Position numbers and translations under genes: made by a program. The notes beneath the pieces are model-generated. The model had not been told where the DNA came from and did not search any database. It was given only the letters and a program-made list of their open reading frames with translations. From Yponomeuta sedellus (lineage: Eukaryota; Arthropoda; Insecta; Lepidoptera; Yponomeutidae): a stretch of DNA of 64,000 bases. The stretch is taken from positions 17,205,889 through 17,269,888 of the forward strand of contig OW203732.1 of assembly GCA_934045075.1 (NCBI GenBank), given 5' to 3'. Shown in pieces: positions 9,732 to 19,979 of this stretch; positions within the stretch are counted from its first letter, which is position 1; each line of letters opens with the position of its first letter.

Positions 9732-11061
9732 TTAACATTGTCTTCGAATCAAAATTTTTACAATTAAGGCAATTATTCTCTCCGTCACATAACGGTGGCT
9801 ATTACAGCTCCACCATGCAAAATTGGTCTGCACCAAGATAAGCGTACGAAACATTTGACCAACATTTTCTTCATGCAATACTTGAATATTTCTTTTAAAG
9901 CAAAGTAATGCCTCCTCAGTAGTGCGACACAACTGCATAGATGGATATGTTAAGGAACATTTATCCTTCCACCACTCACGAAGACTTATATATTTATACA
10001 CTGGTTGATCTACAGCAACCTTTTTCTCAAGTAAATTCGAGCATGTCTGACAATTATTGCTTTTCAATAGCCTATAGGCTAAATAACCACTCAGGTAAAC
10101 AAGAGGTTGAATTCACTTTCAATTTGTTCCTCTACGTCTGTTTCAGCAAAATTAAAGTTGGGTACTCATCAGCATCTTCTTCTGTGTCATTTTGTGCATT
10201 ACCTGATGGTGTTGCAGTAATGGAAGTCGTAAACAATAATTTGTTGATATCGTTTTCGCAGTTTGCTCCTCGACTGTGTGGCGCATTAAGACCGGAAACG
10301 AGAACAGTTTTTATAGCACTTGCAAAATGACTGCATGTAGGGTTTCTGTTCGTAGGGCTACTTTGGCGAATAATACAGAAAAAGTTTTCTAAAGAATCTT
10401 GATTTAGTTGCCGTAAATTGAGATATCTGAATCCCTTCTATTGGCAATCAAACCAAATATCCTTTAGAGATTTAATAGTGACGATGAAGTCTTGAACGCA
10501 TCTGACTTTTGACAGCTCTAGTCTGCTATCGTAAATAACCCAAATCTTCATTGCCTGTACCTTTAACCCATAAGCGGCATCTAGAATACAAAACAAAACG
10601 GTGCAATGTATTTAAAAAAACATAAAACAAAACTAAATACTTTGAGCAAATTAAAGCAACATAAATAAATACTTTCTGTTCTTGCTGTGTGGTGTTCGAC
10701 GTTTAAAATTAAGTAGTTATGATAAATTTTAGACAGCAAGTAGAAATATCTGGCAGAAATCAATCGTACAAAATATCGATAAAAAAATTACCATATAGGT
10801 ACAGCACTACAACCGGTGTTAATTTAAATTTGTCAAAATCGTAAATTGTTATAAATAATTCAGCTGTTTATCCAAGCGCATTAAATAAATATCAAATACA
10901 TAAATATCAAATTATCAAATTTGCGTACATTTATTATGATAAACTTGCTAATTTTACCTTTTTGGCTCCAGTGGAAATCTGGCTAAGAATATGCCAGACG
11001 TACATTTTCTGACTCTTCTAAGGCCACAAATTTCACATTTCCTCAATGCTTTTCCTCCCAT
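9732..11061 (-). pseudogene. P-element/THAP-type transposase, internally deleted and broken
   Basis: Exon 1 (10958-11061) starts with an ATG at 11061. It encodes a THAP-like zinc finger start with a C-x2-C pair (KCEIC) and an FLARFPLEP motif, and ends at a good donor (AG|GTAAAAT). An acceptor, ttttgtattctag, precedes 10580, and reading on in phase gives RCRLWVKGTGNEDL, which continues a THAP domain. From about 10540 a second frame gives the C-terminal part of a P-type transposase: a LNQDSLENFF motif, SHFASAIKTVLV, then after a frameshift YLSGYLAYRLL and NCQTC, ending at 9732. The central several hundred residues of the family are missing. In-frame stops and at least one frameshift make it inactive. 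Family call by motif only. Confidence 0.7.
10581..10957 (-). other. Probable intron of the P-like transposase
   Basis: 377 bp between donor GTAAAAT (10957 downward) and acceptor ttttgtattctag (ending at 10581). Splicing keeps the THAP reading phase (104-bp first exon, then A-TGC-CGC). It is AT-rich with no coding frame. Confidence 0.5.
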
Positions 11062-11414
11062 ATTTCTTGTATAATCACTTTTCACACACTAAACCTACTG
11101 CTGAAGTTAAAATAAATAAAATAATTCGACGCAAAAGCAACAAACGAACAAAATTACCGGCCATTTGCAAAATATGTAATACCAACCTTACCAACGTTAG
11201 ATTTGATATATTTTCTTCAGCAGTAGGTTATATATCAAATCTAACGTTGGTAAGGTTGGTATTACATATTTTGCAAATGGCCGGTAATTTTGTTCGTTTG
11301 TTGCTTTTGCGTCGAATTATTTTATTTATTTTAACTTCAGCAGTAGGTTTAGTGTGTGAAAAGTGATTATACAAGAAATATGGGAGGAAAAGCATTGAGG
11401 AAATGTGAAATTTG
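11027..11414. repeat. Perfect inverted repeat, 184-bp arms, 20-bp loop
   Basis: The arms at 11027-11210 and 11231-11414 are exact reverse complements at every base I compared, with loop 11211-11230. The left arm holds the start codon, the C-x2-C codons and the upstream region of the P-like transposase, so the right arm is a mirror copy of that 5' end. There the open frame stops after eleven codons (TGA at about 11413). The loop's cttcagcagtagg also occurs inside both arms (about 11095 and 11335). Transcription through it would give a long perfect hairpin. Confidence 0.95.
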
Positions 11415-11640
11415 ACTTAATTATAAATCATGATACATCTACGTGTTCACTGCGGAGTTAATGCCTTTTGTTTTAGCAGGATTATATTTTTTGTTTCATT
11501 GTTGGCACAAAGTACGTTCCTAATATCTTTTGTATGGAGTGACGAGGGCCTGGCGTTTACCTTTCGGCACAAACAGTACATTAAAAAAAATTGGCGGTAA
11601 AGCGGAGATCGTTGTTATTTGGTTTTAATAATAAATTAAA

Positions 11641-11760
11641 ATGAGTTCATATGATTCTGAAAATGAAATGGACATTGACTGCACTCCACCAGATTTAAGA
11701 TCGGAAGCTAAATTAGCGATGGCAAACCAGCTTCCAGCGAAATCAAAAGGAAAACAATAA
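11641..11760 (+). CDS. Short ORF, 39 codons, unidentified
   Basis: Begins with ATG in a favourable context (aaaatga) and ends at TAA. The product is acidic, with a DSENEMDIDCTPPDLRSE start and a basic LPAKSKGK end. The ending resembles the opening of tyrosine-recombinase-like (Crypton-type) transposon proteins, which I mention only as a weak lead. It lies just right of the inverted repeat and may be the first exon of a lost transposon protein or a chance frame. Confidence 0.3.
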   Translation: MSSYDSENEMDIDCTPPDLRSEAKLAMANQLPAKSKGKQ

Positions 11761-12311
11761 CATTTTCGTTCAATAATTGTCCTAACATGAGCAATATCAC
11801 TTTTAATAATAATTAAATATATTATGTAAAAGGCCCTTTTTTATTTTCTTGCATTTTTTTAAGAAAAGCACTATATATGCCTCTGACGGAATGGCAATTG
11901 CCTGTCTCGTATCATTGGCCTTCAAACTCATACTCGACCTGCAATTGCCTATTTCGCTGCCTTTGCAATAATGTACTATTATCTGGGGGCGCGGTAGTGC
12001 CATCGCCAAGACGAGCTAAGCTTTTCTCCAAATGATTCGTCGTTTTTTAAATCCTCATAACTTGGGTTTGGATTACACCAAATTAAAGAAATTGTCAAAT
12101 AATCATGTTTATAGTAAACTGATTAAAAATAAGAAGTATCAATGTCATGGCTTTTAAGTTCTACAACCCCGATTTCGTCACTGACTCACTGATGATCATC
12201 AAAGTTATTAGGGTAGTTTCTAAAATCCTAGAAAGATGAAATTTTGTATGTTAGCTAGTGTTAAAACACATACAAACGAAATTTTTAACTTGGAACTTTT
12301 AGCCTATAAAA

Positions 12312-12588
12312 ATGGTGGATCAGAGTTTGTCTGAGCCTACCACAAATGTTTATACTAGAGCTCTGAAAATTTATATAAGGACTCCTGGCTCTTACCTCGG
12401 GCAGAGGATAAGTCTTGCCATCCAACGAGGTAATGTAGCCAGCATAATGGGGACCCTCCCCAGAGGCGGCGATGATCTGGGCGCAGTAATTAAGCTTTTA
12501 GGTATTTAGGTGTTTTAAATTAATTAATTTATACATATATTTAGGTTTATTTTGGTAGACTTAGTTTATAATTAGTAAAAAAAAAAAA
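12312..12588 (+). pseudogene. Retroelement ORF C-terminus with 3' UTR and poly(A)
   Basis: A 65-codon frame (12312-12509) ends in a segment with the motif SYLGQRISLAIQRGN, then VASIMGTL. It is followed by an AT-rich trailer and a run of twelve A (about 12576-12587), which looks like a retroposon tail. The same motif (GAYLGQR, QRGNAASVLGSF) occurs at 61487-61656. I think this is the C-terminus of a LINE polyprotein, but I cannot name the clade. The part upstream of codon 20 may be unrelated. Confidence 0.45.
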
Positions 12589-12589
12589 G

Positions 12590-13249
12590 ACTCCATGTTT
12601 TAAAAAAAATATAAAATCCATACTTCAAGAGTTTTAGTAACTCACTGCCACCCTTTAAATTACGGGAAAGAAAGAAGAACAAAAAAAGACAAAAACATTT
12701 TCAGATCCAACTTGCAAAAAGAAATGAAATCTCATCAAAAACGTCTTCAAATGTTGCCAAGAGGAGTCAAAAAGTTATCAGATCTCACGTAGAACCAGCT
12801 TCTATAACTCCTTACACCCTAACTTCACAAACTATACACGTTGCAAAAGCTGAAAACCATTTCTTCCCCATTTCCAATAAACCAAAGTTGAGAGAGAGAG
12901 AGAGAATGCTTATTCTCATTTTTTTTTATTAGAGCACTAGATACTGCAAATAAATTTAAGCCCCAAGTTTTTGTGGTCGTCCAGGAAATAACACTCACCG
13001 TGATGCAACGCTCTTTATGTTTATATTTGTGTTTACGATCTCGCATCAGTTCCACATTCCCATTCTCTCCTCGTCTCTTCCGGGCATTCGGCTCTGTATG
13101 CGCGCGATGACGGCTGTAAATCTAACTAGGTGTGCCTTTGATCGATGCCTCTTGGGAGCACTCAACTAGGTTACTCAAAACTATGTATCTCCAAGCTTGG
13201 CACTACAAATGTCTGGAATCACTCCTGGAATTCTGACAAACGGACGGCG
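12590..13249. other. No gene recognised
   Basis: AT-rich spacer with a short GA run at 12892-12905. The 76-codon minus-strand frame at 12825-13055 has no motif. Confidence 0.5.
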
Positions 13250-13256
13250 TGTAGTA

Positions 13257-13418
13257 TCCAGTCGTCGTCGTCGTCAGGCTATACTAGTCCACTGCTGGAC
13301 ATAGCCCTCCCCTAAAGAGCGCCATGTTGTGCTATAATAGGGGGTGATGCCCATAATGCCTACGCTGGGCATGAGGGTTGGGGATCGCAGTTCGGTGGAA
13401 TTGTACTGCAGGGGGCAC
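13257..13418 (-). mobile_element. R-family short retroposon, 5'-truncated
   Basis: Starts with a GTC run (13260-13275), then ctatactagtccactgctgg and the body to about 13418, lacking the head. It is flanked by tgtagta at 13250-13256 and 13419-13425, a possible 7-bp TSD. Note the GTC tail repeat here versus TTC at 2701. Confidence 0.7.
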
Positions 13419-13429
13419 TGTAGTAATTT

Positions 13430-14150
13430 CACCGATTTTTTAGTCTGTCTCTAAATGCATTGGTCCAGTGACGTTATATTTAGTTTTTCCCAGAGCAGCT
13501 TTTGATGCGTGTTTACACGGATTGGATTTGCAAATCGACCTCTTCAGAACGGAAGTTATTATTGCAAGACTTGATACTGCGAAGAGGTCACGGAGCGGGT
13601 GTTCTGCTTGGCAATGTCGATTCGATAACTTCCTTCTAACTTCAAATAGGATGTCAGACATCGTATTTGAGATAGATGTAAATTATAGTAATAAGAACAT
13701 CCACACAATACAATCGTTATCTTGATCCCAAACTAGGATATCATGTGATAATGGTAGGCAAGGACATCGCAAACATAAAAATATCTAAGACTGAGGCTAT
13801 TCGTACAAGCATGGTCCGAAAGTATGGTAATCAACGTGACCAGAGAGAACCGTTGGACCAAAGAGGCTAGACGTATACTCGTACGCACCAAAACATATAG
13901 CAACTTTGTTTCGCCAGTTTGTTAAAAGAAGAAGTATGAATCGTTTGTAGGGTTAAGTTCGTGCCATGTATTTACAGTAGGCAATAAAACATACGATGTA
14001 TATTTTTTAAAAACAAAATCAACCCATGTCGGTTTGGACATGTGGAGAGGATAAAGGAGGAAAGATTGACGAAACAAATATATATTGCGAATGTGAGTAG
14101 AAGTGCTGGTAAGTCCCAGGCGGACATATATCGACCAAACAGGGGATGTA
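13430..14150. other. No gene recognised
   Basis: Mixed-composition spacer. Overlapping short frames on both strands (13440-13725) have no recognisable domain, and the 126-codon minus frame at 13922-14302 runs into the Z element. Confidence 0.5.
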
Positions 14151-14164
14151 TTAACAAAGGGGAA

Positions 14165-14305
14165 GATAAAAGTACCCGGAACCGGCGTGCGTGTATGCAA
14201 CGACTTATGAACGTTGATGAAGCGAAGGTGACCTGTCCCTGGTCTCTGCCTACCCCTCTGGGATACAGGCGTGAGGTTATGTATGTATGTAGGTATGTAC
14301 AATCA
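14165..14305 (+). mobile_element. Z-family retroposon with TATG tail
   Basis: Shares gaagcgaaggtgacctgtcc, ctctgcctacccctctggga and acaggcgtgaggttatgtat with copies at 29.1 and 45.6 kb. It ends in a short TATG run. The 5' boundary is uncertain. It is probably a short retroposon or LINE tail typical of Lepidoptera. Confidence 0.65.
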
Positions 14306-14309
14306 ATCT

Positions 14310-14918
14310 AGGTAGGTACCTTACGATGTGTTAAGTGGTTGAATTTGGGCCCCGCTTTCTTAGAAGTGCTCAGTATACGAGTTGTTGGTTATTTTTTTCT
14401 TAAGGTTTTTGTTATATTTATGCTGATTTCCTATAGCCTCGTATGACACCCGCGCGAACACAACGAATTTATTGGGTCGAGGAGAAATTATTTGTTAAAA
14501 TCTCATCATTAGTTAAGGAGTAATTAGGGAATATAGAATCGGACATACATACATTTATACATACAGAAATACGAACTAAACACGTTACCCTCCTTTTGGG
14601 ATTCACCGTAGTCGGGTAGAATACTAGACAAATGGGTGCAAAAACACGGTTTGTTATGCCTGATGTCTGACTTTGAAAGCCGAACTTTACTAACAAAAAA
14701 TCACGCACGCAAACTTTACGACTGGCACGCAGGGTTTTCTACATTCCGTATGGAGATAATAGTTGCTAAGACACCAGCTACATAAGTATAGGCCTATTCT
14801 GATTCTTCGAGGCTGAAAGTTAGCTGGAATAAAATACTTTAGTTAGTTTTAAGCTTGTCTATGTGCAATGATGAATTTTCAAAGCACATCTATTTATTAA
14901 GTTCCTAATACATAGGCT
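14310..14918. other. No gene recognised
   Basis: AT-rich spacer up to the mariner. One 79-codon minus frame (14469-14708) without motif. Confidence 0.5.
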
Positions 14919-14920
14919 GC

Positions 14921-16175
14921 TACTTATGTATGCGGAATCTGGGATTCCAATAATTTTAAACGCAATGTCTGACCTCCATGGTCAAATTCGTTCTTTTTTT
15001 AAATACTGGCCGCTAATATTTTTCTCTTAATACGTTAGTGTTTTGTTTTTGTTGGGTTTAAAATGTCATATCGCTGAAAAAATGGAACTCACTCGTGAAA
15101 ATATTCGTGCTATGATTTATTACGATTTTTGACGTGGTTTAACGCAACAACAGTGCGTAGATCAATTAACTTCGACTTTTGGTGGTGAAGCTCCATCAAA
15201 AACGACTGTGTATCACTGGTTTAGTGAGTTTAATCGCGGGCGCAGTAAGCTCACGGACGAAGTTAAAGAAGGTCGCCCGAAATCGGTGGTTGTGACCCAA
15301 AATATTGAAGCTGTGCGTAAACTAATAATGCAAGACCGCCATGTTACGTATCGCGAGATAGAGGCTATTCTGGGCATTTGTATGACGAGCATTCATAGGA
15401 TATTACATGAACATTTGTCTGTAAAAAATATTTGTTCGCGTTGGATCCCGCACAACTTAACTCATGATCAAAAAGATGCTCGCGTCGAATGGTGCAAGAA
15501 AACCTTAAAAAAATTCAACGGAGGCGACTCAAAATCTGTTTATACATTCACAGGTGACGAATCCTGGATCTATGCGTACGATCCCGAAACTAAGCAACAA
15601 TCAACAGTTTGGGTGTTTCAAAATGAGCCGAACCCTACGAAAGTGGCTCGTGCAAAAAGCACTGTAAAGCAAATGGTGGCCTGCTTTTTTGGTATTAATG
15701 GCCATGCGGCTACAATACCACTGGAGAATCGCAGAACGATTAATTTGTTTGCCGGAAGTATTTGAAGAAATACGCCAAAACAACCAGCGACGCAGAATCA
15801 TACTTCACCATGGCAATGCCAGCTGTCATACATCTCAGGAAACAACTACATTTTTGGATGGTCAAAAATAGAATTGATGGGTCATCCACCGTACTGCCCT
15901 GATTTGGCTCCCAATGATTTCTATTTATTCCCAAATGTAAAGAATAAATTACGTGGTCAACGATTTTCGACCCGTGAAGATACCGTAGATGCGTTCAAAC
16001 AGCACGTTTAGGAGATACCTCAATCAGAGTGGAAAAAGTGTTTTACAAATTGGTTTCATCGAATGCAAAAGTGCATCGATCATAGTGGAGAATACTTTGA
16101 AAAACAATAAAAGCATAATTAGCCATATACATTTGTTTATTTTTTCTATTCCGCATACATAAGTAGCAGCCCTCG
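14921..16175 (+). mobile_element. mariner element, copy M1 (complete ends)
   Basis: 1,255 bp between TA dinucleotides (14919-14920 and 16176-16177). Terminal inverted repeats of about 28 bp: cataggctgctacttatgta on the left and the complement of cgagggctgctacttatgta on the right. It carries one transposase frame, now broken. Two sister copies lie at 41670-43353 and 54032-55315. Confidence 0.92.
15082..16110 (+). pseudogene. mariner transposase, broken (M1)
   Basis: About 343 codons from ATG at 15082 to TAA at 16110. The N-terminal helix-turn-helix region (MELTRENIRAMIYYDF... GLTQQQ) is cut by TGA at 15130-15132, where sister copies have CGA, a CpG-type C-to-T change. The main frame then stays open to about 15730, including the first catalytic aspartate (GDESW). 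There is a short deletion near 15540 and a frameshift in the region after ENRRT. The second aspartate region reads HHGNAS, with D replaced by G. A further stop interrupts the C-terminus (gtttaggag). Not functional. Confidence 0.9.
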
Positions 16176-16179
16176 TATT

Positions 16180-16710
16180 ACGTCTTCAATGTCTTGCGGC
16201 ATTTTCATGGCGAAAAAGTTTTTTCATTTCTTATACTCGGAAAGTATTGTTGTTTTGATCCGATTATTGGGTGGAAAATGCTGCTTCCTTCCATAGGGAG
16301 GGAAAAACTGATTCAAATTACTTCCCACCTAAGGGCCGGAATGAACTTTAAAAATAGAACTACTGTCAGTTGTGAAGAGTTTTACCTATGTAATAAATAG
16401 GCTTTTTAAAAAAAACTAATTAAAAAAAATGCTGCGGCCATGTGAGTTTCTAAACAGCCAGTGTGAACTTAGCGCAAACTTCTTTGAGCGGAATAAGCCG
16501 TAACAATTACGCGGTGAGTTCCATTTTTAAAACTTAAAAAGTCTATTTAAATTGGCGGGTACTAATCTGTTATAGTACCTATCTGTGACGGAATTCATAA
16601 AAATAGGTAATAATAATAAACTATTCATGGACAATCTTTTATGCTAAGATTTGAATATTAAAAATTAGTATTTATTTTCGTCATATTCCAAATGAAAAGT
16701 AGAGTGTTTA
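16180..16710. other. No gene recognised
   Basis: AT-rich spacer. A 68-codon frame (16194-16400) has no motif. Confidence 0.5.
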
Positions 16711-16812
16711 ACACGGGTAAAAGAATCAATTCCTACTCGGACTATAGCCGAAATACCTCGATATTTAGACTATAGTCTAAATACCTCGGGAATTGATTCT
16801 TTCTACCCTCGT
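16711..16812. repeat. Imperfect palindrome, about 100 bp
   Basis: The outer arms acacgggtaaaagaatcaat (16711) and aattgattctttctaccctc (16791-16810) are near complements. An inner actatagtctaaat/atttagactat segment pairs around 16765. It ends 20 bp before a MITE and may be a separate short foldback. Confidence 0.6.
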
Positions 16813-16834
16813 TAAGGAATCTACTATTCTGTTA

Positions 16835-17053
16835 CAGTCTATTTATTCTTACTTGTCCAATTTTGTAAACAAGATTCTACCCTTTAACTGTGACTTTCTA
16901 GTCCAAAACTGCCATATTTCCATAAATGAAGTAACCTGGAACACTCTTTTAGATAACACGATTTGCGAGAAAATGTCTAGTTTAGGCATCTAATCTCAAT
17001 TTTAAGGTTAGAATCTTGTTTACTAAATAGGACAAGTAAGAATGAATAGACTG
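16835..17053. mobile_element. C-family MITE, copy 1
   Basis: 219 bp between TA dinucleotides (16833-16834, 17054-17055). Terminal inverted repeats start cagtctatttattcttactt (left) and are mirrored at the right end (aagtaagaatgaatagactg), extending inward through the gtaaacaagattcta region. Noncoding. Related copies at 47673-47912 and 63895-64000. The TA target suggests a Tc1/mariner-type helper. Confidence 0.8.
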
Positions 17054-17059
17054 TAGATA

Positions 17060-17640
17060 TATTTTTTGTATCCCCTTTCGTCTATTAAAAGGACGCCTTA
17101 TTCTATACATTTGTACCTAAGTAATCTTCTACAACGACCAAAAGTTGGCATAACTTTAAGGCTCAATTCACACTGGCGCAGAGTCGAAGCGAAGCGAAGC
17201 GAAGCGACGCAACGCGTCACGTTTTTCAACTGTTCTAAATTCATCTCTGTTTATCTGTTAGAAGAGTACGGTACGAATTTGTGTTTGAAATTTTGGAAAC
17301 GCTCAGCGACGCGCGTCTGTGCGCGTCTTCGCCTGCAAGGATCGCCCGGGTTCGCGCGTCATCATTATCGAACTCGCTCATTTTGTACCTCTGTGCTTAT
17401 AAATATAGAAATGCGGGGAAGATATCTGGGCAAGTTTCGCCTCAAGAGCCATTTATTACTTGTCAAAACATCGTATTACATCGGGAGTTTTCTTACAAGA
17501 GTTTTCTTTACCACGCTCTCCTTGAATTTACATGCCACGCGAGCGGCGTCGCATAAAAATTTTGCTAATGGGGAGAGCTATTTATTACTTCGTTTTAAGT
17601 TCCTCCTATGTTCTTATTGTATCTGAGGCTTGTAATATTC
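17060..17640. other. No gene recognised; GCGAA tandem units
   Basis: Contains gcgaagcgaagcgaagcgac at about 17187-17206. The 186-codon plus frame at 17066-17626 shows no domain and starts in low-complexity DNA, so I do not call it a gene. Confidence 0.45.
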
Positions 17641-17644
17641 ACCG

Positions 17645-17740
17645 ATTTTTATTATTCAACCATTTCGAGAATAGTTGAATAATAAATTCAACTATTCTTT
17701 ATATATTTCGACCAATTGGGTCGAAATATTTATTCGACCC
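17645..17740. repeat. Adjacent short palindromes
   Basis: tattattcaac pairs with gttgaataata around 17664, and tttcgacc-aatt-gggtcgaaa forms a second hairpin at about 17706-17726. Confidence 0.65.
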
Positions 17741-17906
17741 AATTATTCGAATAAATATTTTTTTCGAACATTTGCTATTTATTTATTTCATAGTATGTAG
17801 TATAATTTTACTTCATAAAATAAAATTATTCGAATAAATATTTTTTTCGAACATTTGCTATTTATTTATTTCATAGTATGTAGTATAATTTTACTTCATA
17901 AAATAA
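17741..17906. repeat. Tandem duplication, 83-bp unit x 2
   Basis: Units 17741-17823 and 17824-17906 are essentially identical (aattattcgaataaatattt...cttcataaaataaa). A recent local duplication in AT-rich DNA. Confidence 0.9.
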
Positions 17907-18234
17907 AAATAAAACCTTCAACATGTCACACAGATGAAACCATTATTCTGAAATCATTACATCGGTAAATAATCGACAATTTTTTTTTATCAGTACTATT
18001 TATTAATCCTCTTCATAGCATTCATAACAGTTCGAAAACACAAATTTGTTCGATATCCGAAATATTTGACTAATAGAGAGCAACATTTTCGAATGGTAAA
18101 ACAGGCGAATCATCACATCACTTCTTCTGAAGTAATGTTTGGTTCACATCAGAAGAAGTGATGATGATGACAACTTCACGTCTAAACGCCTGGAGCGATT
18201 TAAATAAAATTTGGTATGAAGTTAACTGACACCC

Positions 18235-19884
18235 TTTTTTTTTTTTTTTTTTTTTTTCACCCAGGAGAAACCCCAATTACGGGTACCACCGGCTCGGGGG
18301 AGCACAGTGGTTATGTCGGACTCCCCGCCCTGAAAAGGGCGGTATACCGACTAAAACTCCTGGGGTGTTCCTCCGCACCGCAAAGGACGGGGCCACGGGG
18401 ACGCTTGCGCACACTTCCGCGACCCCGTCTGCGGGCGCCCTTGCGGGCACTCCTCCGGGGGGATCTTTGTCCCCCCTACTCCGCTGAAGGCACTCCGGAA
18501 CACGCAGAGCGCCTTCCAGCACGGGACCTCTTAGTCGAGCGGCGGGCCCCCCGACCCACCGCCCGAAGGCCCCCGTTATGGCGGCAGACGGTCGGCATAC
18601 GCCCGCCGTCTGCGCCCGGTTCTCCGACGGCGGAGAGGGAGCGCAAGAGGATCATCCTCTCGCGCCCTCTCCGCCGCCTCCTTCCTCGCCATGACGGCCT
18701 CGCAGAACGCGAGGACCGCCCCCCAGGCCTCCTCGCTGCCGACCATCGCACTGACGATCGCCGGCAGCGAGAGGTCCGCCCCAATAGCCGCGGCCAGCTG
18801 GGCACGCGGCTCCGCCCATGCGGGGCACACGGCGCGCGTGTGCTGCGCCGTGTCCTCCGCCGCGTCGCAGTGGTGGCACGCCGTCGACGGCTCCCGACCC
18901 GCTATCCGGCACAGGTACACACCAAAGCATCCATGCCCGGTGAGGACCTGCGCCAGACGGTAGGTCAGGGCGCCGTGCCTGCGGTCGGCCCAGTCCCGAA
19001 GGACGGGCCGAACGGCGGCCACCACCTCGAGGCCGGCGGTAGGTCGCGCCAACCTCTCCCCCCACTCCCGGAACAGACCGTCGCGGGCTCCCTCTCTCCA
19101 CCGCACGATCTGCTCCGGAAGAGGCATCCCGCCGTTGGCGCGAACCTCCGCGCTGCGCCAGTAGACCTCCGCGAGTACCTCGGCTTCGAGGTCCCACGGA
19201 GGGCTACCAGCCAGCACCGTCGCCTCATACGAGGTGGTGCGGTACGCTCGGGCCAGCCGGGTCGCCATGACCCGCTGCGGGCGCCGCAGGAGGGTCCGGT
19301 TCACGGACCCTAGGGCGTCCACCCATATTGGCGCCCCGTAGAGCGCCATAGAGCGCACCACACCATCGTACAGGCGGCGACAGCTCCCTCCAGGCCCCCC
19401 GATATTAGGAAGCAGCCCCGAGAGCGCTCCGGCCAAGGCCACCAGCCTGGTGGCCAAGCGCCGGAAGTGCTCCGTGAACCTCCATCGACCGTCGAGCACG
19501 ATGCCCAAGTAGCGCATGTGCGGTGCGACGGCGATGGAGGTCCCACCCACCACAATGCTCATTCCTGGAGGCGGCGCGTTCCGAGGGCCGTGAAAGACCA
19601 CAGCCTCGGACTTATTGAGCGCCACCTCCAGGCCGAGGCTGCGAATCCTCCGCACGGCATGGGCGACACCCGCCGTGCCGAGGAGAGCCGCCTCCCTGTG
19701 GGTGCTGCCCTGGGCCGTCACGAGGGTATCGTCGGCGTAACATGTCACGCCGACCCCCCGCAAATTGGCCCCACGCAGCACCCAGTCGTAGCCGATGTTC
19801 CACAGGAGCGGTCCGAGGACCGACCGCTGCGGAACACCGCACGACATCGCGAAGGCGGACCACTCGTCCCGGGCCGGATATACT
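18235..19884 (-). mobile_element. R1-clade non-LTR retrotransposon, 5'-truncated
   Basis: Strikingly GC-rich against AT-rich flanks. On the minus strand it runs from a truncation point inside the reverse-transcriptase domain (about 19884), through the C-terminal coding region and about 320 bp of 3' UTR, to a 22-nt poly(A) tail (seen as T at 18235-18256). Truncation plus poly(A) is typical of target-primed insertion. The large plus-strand frame 18216-19313 is antisense to it. I could not define a TSD. Confidence 0.88.
18576..19847 (-). CDS. Reverse transcriptase C-terminal part, R1-clade LINE
   Basis: 423 codons from the first internal Met; the frame is open upstream to the truncation point, so this Met is not the true start. 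Residues 4-13 are the GVPQRSVLGP motif of the RT palm (usual GVPQGS; here R replaces G), and residues 37-41 are CYADD, holding the catalytic aspartates. The thumb and C-terminal region follow (MRYLGIVLD, AYRTTS.EA..VLAG.PP). At about residues 337-360 is a zinc-knuckle-like C-x2-C...H-x4-C cluster (ACHHCDAAEDTAQHTRAVC), characteristic of R1-clade proteins. The tail is basic. Open throughout but lacking the endonuclease and the first RT motifs, so not autonomous. Confidence 0.88.
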   Translation of the reverse strand: MSCGVPQRSVLGPLLWNIGYDWVLRGANLRGVGVTCYADDTLVTAQGSTHREAALLGTAGVAHAVRRIRSLGLEVALNKSEAVVFHGPRNAPPPGMSIVVGGTSIAVAPHMRYLGIVLDGRWRFTEHFRRLATRLVALAGALSGLLPNIGGPGGSCRRLYDGVVRSMALYGAPIWVDALGSVNRTLLRRPQRVMATRLARAYRTTSYEATVLAGSPPWDLEAEVLAEVYWRSAEVRANGGMPLPEQIVRWREGARDGLFREWGERLARPTAGLEVVAAVRPVLRDWADRRHGALTYRLAQVLTGHGCFGVYLCRIAGREPSTACHHCDAAEDTAQHTRAVCPAWAEPRAQLAAAIGADLSLPAIVSAMVGSEEAWGAVLAFCEAVMARKEAAERAREDDPLALPLRRRRTGRRRRAYADRLPP

Positions 19885-19979
19885 ATGGTCCGGTCATATG
19901 CAACGTTTTACTGCACGAAAATATTTTATTTCCATGGGAAAATCGATAAACCGTGGGTGACACCGCGGGGCACAGCTAA

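Larger units (their letters stand above)
18168..19978 (+). mobile_element. H-family repeat split by a LINE
   Basis: Left half 18168-18234 (cacgtctaaacgcctggagc to gttaactgacaccc) and right half about 19885-19978 (caacgttttactgcacgaaa to accgcggggcacagcta) align to the two halves of the copy at 4336-4545, on either side of the R1-clade LINE. Confidence 0.7.

Noticed and set aside
11231..11414. Second THAP gene start on the plus strand
   Set aside because: Mirror of the left arm only; the frame stops after eleven codons at the arm's edge.
17066..17626. 186-codon ORF
   Set aside because: Covers low-complexity and repeat-like DNA; no domain and no supporting start context.
18216..19313. 365-codon plus-strand ORF
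   Set aside because: Antisense to the R1-clade LINE, begins in its poly(A) complement, and is arginine/proline-rich from GC-rich antisense DNA.
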